Below, one piece after another: positions 61,900 through 64,000 of a stretch of DNA of 64,000 nucleotides. The first letter of the stretch is position 1, and every line of letters starts with the position of its first letter. The notes beneath the pieces are model-generated. The model saw only the letters and a program-made list of their open reading frames with translations, made no database searches and was not told the DNA's origin. Location: positions 1-64,000 of the forward strand of contig PBMI01000037.1 in assembly GCA_002722545.1 (NCBI GenBank). The letters run 5' to 3'. This DNA is from Opitutia bacterium. Lineage in GTDB: Bacteria > Verrucomicrobiota > Verrucomicrobiia > Opitutales > Seribacteraceae. The position numbers were made by a program, and so were the translations under genes.

Positions 61900-63387
61900 T
61901 TAACGTGAGAGTTCCTCGATGGGCAGTGCTTGTCGGACTTCATTTTGGTCAAGCCACCATGCCTTTTCGGCAGTGAATTCGTAGGTGCCCTCAAAGCCCC
62001 TTTTGGAAGTCTTTTTGTCGAGTGCCCCAGAAAGTATTACCACTGAACCCCGGGGGCTGGTATAGCGCAGCTGGAATGCACCGGGAGAAAGGGTAAATCT
62101 TTTTCCCTGCCTTATGTCTCGAACCCTGCGAAGGTTGCATTTGTTTCCTACCGCCTGAGAGGATTCGACAAGGCCCAACGCTTCTCCGTCCTCAGTGAAA
62201 AGCAAACAGGGTCCGGGCTGCCTAAAATAGGCGGTCCAAGAGGAGGGCCTTGCCCGTCTATTGGCCAATATCTCTGATGAAAAATTAAGGGCACTCTCAG
62301 GAACTTTTTCTGCAACTGCCGATTTCCGCGATCTGCTCATCAATCCTAAATCCTTCTGCTCGGGAGCCGTTAGGGATTCAATCTCGGGCTCGAAACCTTT
62401 GGGTTTTGACCGCAAAATTTCTTCAACGGATTCTTCTTCGCGGATAGGACCAAGCTCAGCCTCTTTGCCTAAGATCGCTGGAGGGGTGGCACTTTGATAA
62501 GCAATCTGGCTTTTCGCTTGTCCCTCAGGTTTAGGAGAAGGTAGCAAAAGTTGCTCGTTCTTCATGGGAGCAGGCGGAACGGCGGCTAAAAAAGAGTCGG
62601 AGGCTGGATTCTTTTCTTTGGAAGAGGTGAGAGGGGCTGGTGGCACTGGTGTGGAAAAGGCGTCAGCTAACTTGATTTCTCGAGCATCGGCCTCGATTAA
62701 GTCATTGAGTGCCACGACTTCCTTCCGGGTTCGATCGGACAATATCGATTCTGCCTCCAAACTCGATAGAGCGATCAATTGTTCGTCCACATCCGTCATG
62801 ATTTTATCAACTTCGACTTTTTTCAAGACAGGAGAATTTTGACTAATGCCAACGGAATCAGCGCTCTTTTTTGATTCACTACTTTCTTGCGCAAGGTCAG
62901 CTGCCTGGAGGTTAGCTTTCGTAATAGAATCAAAATCCTTATCCCCCTCGTAGGTGAGAGAAACCTCCTCTGATTCGGGTTCATCGAAAAGACTTGGATA
63001 TCCCGCCAAAAAGGCAGCGCAGGCAGCGGCAGCGAGAGGACCCCAAAAGATTGGGCTGGAAAGTAATTTCCTTTGAATCGGCTCGGCTTCCAGGGAGTAG
63101 TTTTCACTTTTCTTTTCACCCTCCCCATTTTCCTCAACAATGGACTTTAAATTTTTGATGCGGTCAGTATCCAAAGACATGTCTTTTTCTATTTTTTCAA
63201 ACGGTTGTTTGCACGCATCTTCCAGTAAACCGAGGGTACGACCGAGATTCTCTTTGGCATCATTCCACTCGGAATGCTCTGCACAAAGTCGTTCGATTTC
63301 CAAGCTCTCCTCGGGGCTGGACTCGTTGAGAAGGTAATCAATTAACCTTCCATCGTCTGGCTTTCTCAATTCTTTCTCGCTCATCAA
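61900..63387 (-). CDS. Anti-sigma-factor-like membrane protein
   Basis: 495 aa; N-terminal cytoplasmic segment (LIDYLLNESSPEESLEIERLCAEHSEWNDA), one TM (FWGPLAAAACAAFLAGY), extracytoplasmic VPPAP-containing low-complexity region; overlaps the upstream sigma gene. Confidence 0.7.
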   Translation of the reverse strand: MMSEKELRKPDDGRLIDYLLNESSPEESLEIERLCAEHSEWNDAKENLGRTLGLLEDACKQPFEKIEKDMSLDTDRIKNLKSIVEENGEGEKKSENYSLEAEPIQRKLLSSPIFWGPLAAAACAAFLAGYPSLFDEPESEEVSLTYEGDKDFDSITKANLQAADLAQESSESKKSADSVGISQNSPVLKKVEVDKIMTDVDEQLIALSSLEAESILSDRTRKEVVALNDLIEADAREIKLADAFSTPVPPAPLTSSKEKNPASDSFLAAVPPAPMKNEQLLLPSPKPEGQAKSQIAYQSATPPAILGKEAELGPIREEESVEEILRSKPKGFEPEIESLTAPEQKDLGLMSRSRKSAVAEKVPESALNFSSEILANRRARPSSWTAYFRQPGPCLLFTEDGEALGLVESSQAVGNKCNLRRVRDIRQGKRFTLSPGAFQLRYTSPRGSVVILSGALDKKTSKRGFEGTYEFTAEKAWWLDQNEVRQALPIEELSR

Positions 63388-63938
63388 GTTAAGCCCTCCG
63401 TTTTCATGTCAATGGTCAGATCCTTTATCACATTGTGTAGTTTAAAGCCTACATTACTGACGCTCAAACCACTTTTTACCGAGATTTCCTTATAGCTGAG
63501 CTTTTTTTCGAACTTCAAGTGGAGCAATTCGCGCAAGTCATCGGGAAGTATTGACAGAGCGTGCCTGACCCGCCCTTTGGCTTCTTTGCTCTCTAATTGA
63601 GCGGCTGGGCTTTTTTCATCTCGTTCAGAGCTATCCAAGAAATCCATTTGTTCTTCCTCTCCAATTGTTTGAACCCTTCCGTGCTTTCGCAAGTGACTGA
63701 TGCATAAATTTCTCGTCGTTCGATAAAGCCAAGCCTTTGGTTCGCGAACTTTTTCCTCCTCTTTGAAAAAGCGAACGAAAGCCTCTTGCACCATATCCAT
63801 TGCTTCATCTCGGTCGTTCAAGGTTTGATAAGCATAGATCATGAGAGGTTTTTCAAGTTTTTCAAACCATTCGCCCAACTGGCTTTCGGAGCCAATCGGT
63901 TGATCCGGTAAATTGGGAGAATCCTGCTGTTCGGGCAT
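63384..63938 (-). CDS. ECF RNA polymerase sigma-70 factor
   Basis: 184 aa; NDRDEAMDMVQEAFVRFFKEEEKVREPKAWLYRTTRNLCISHLRKHGR (region 2), LPDDLRELLHLKFEKKLSYKEISVKSGLSVSNVGFKLHNVIKDL (region 4). Confidence 0.93.
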   Translation of the reverse strand: MPEQQDSPNLPDQPIGSESQLGEWFEKLEKPLMIYAYQTLNDRDEAMDMVQEAFVRFFKEEEKVREPKAWLYRTTRNLCISHLRKHGRVQTIGEEEQMDFLDSSERDEKSPAAQLESKEAKGRVRHALSILPDDLRELLHLKFEKKLSYKEISVKSGLSVSNVGFKLHNVIKDLTIDMKTEGLT

Positions 63939-64000
63939 TCTAGACTATTTTGAGGGTTATGCATCCGAACAATAAAGACGCAAAACCGTGAAAAAAATTA

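Overview
The window is a gene-dense chromosomal segment, probably from a marine Verrucomicrobiota (Opitutae/Puniceicoccales-like; lineage is my inference). I found no tRNA, rRNA, CRISPR array, IS element or prophage. Main blocks, left to right: (1) the edge of a minus-strand PA14-like secreted protein; (2) a TPP riboswitch plus thiC-thiS-tenI/thiE-like-thiE-thiG-thiH-thiF(rhodanese)-thiD; (3) ruvA-dapB-dapA; (4) lepA-lepB-malQ-ABC exporter; (5) M50-like protease, HAD-like phosphatase, TerB/DnaJ protein and a secreted protein with a Trp-rich C-terminus; (6) a MacAB/LolCD-like exporter with a TolC-like gene; (7) a respiratory operon encoding Alternative Complex III (actABCDEF) followed by a small membrane protein and a cbb3-like module (CcoN-like, CcoO-like with an extra heme domain, c-type cytochrome); (8) FAD oxidoreductase, coiled-coil protein, a small lipoprotein, rsmI, ppx/gppA; (9) PQQ-repeat protein, sulfatase, DUF1592/DUF1587-type and DUF1552 pair, GH13; (10) mnmA, hypotheticals, sucA-sucB-lpd; (11) an anti-sigma-like protein and ECF sigma factor. 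The most unusual item is the ACIII-linked CcoN-like subunit. It keeps cbb3 architecture but appears to lack both low-spin heme b ligands and one CuB ligand, so it may not be a conventional O2 reductase. A second observation is that all six convergent gene junctions overlap or nearly abut at their stop codons.
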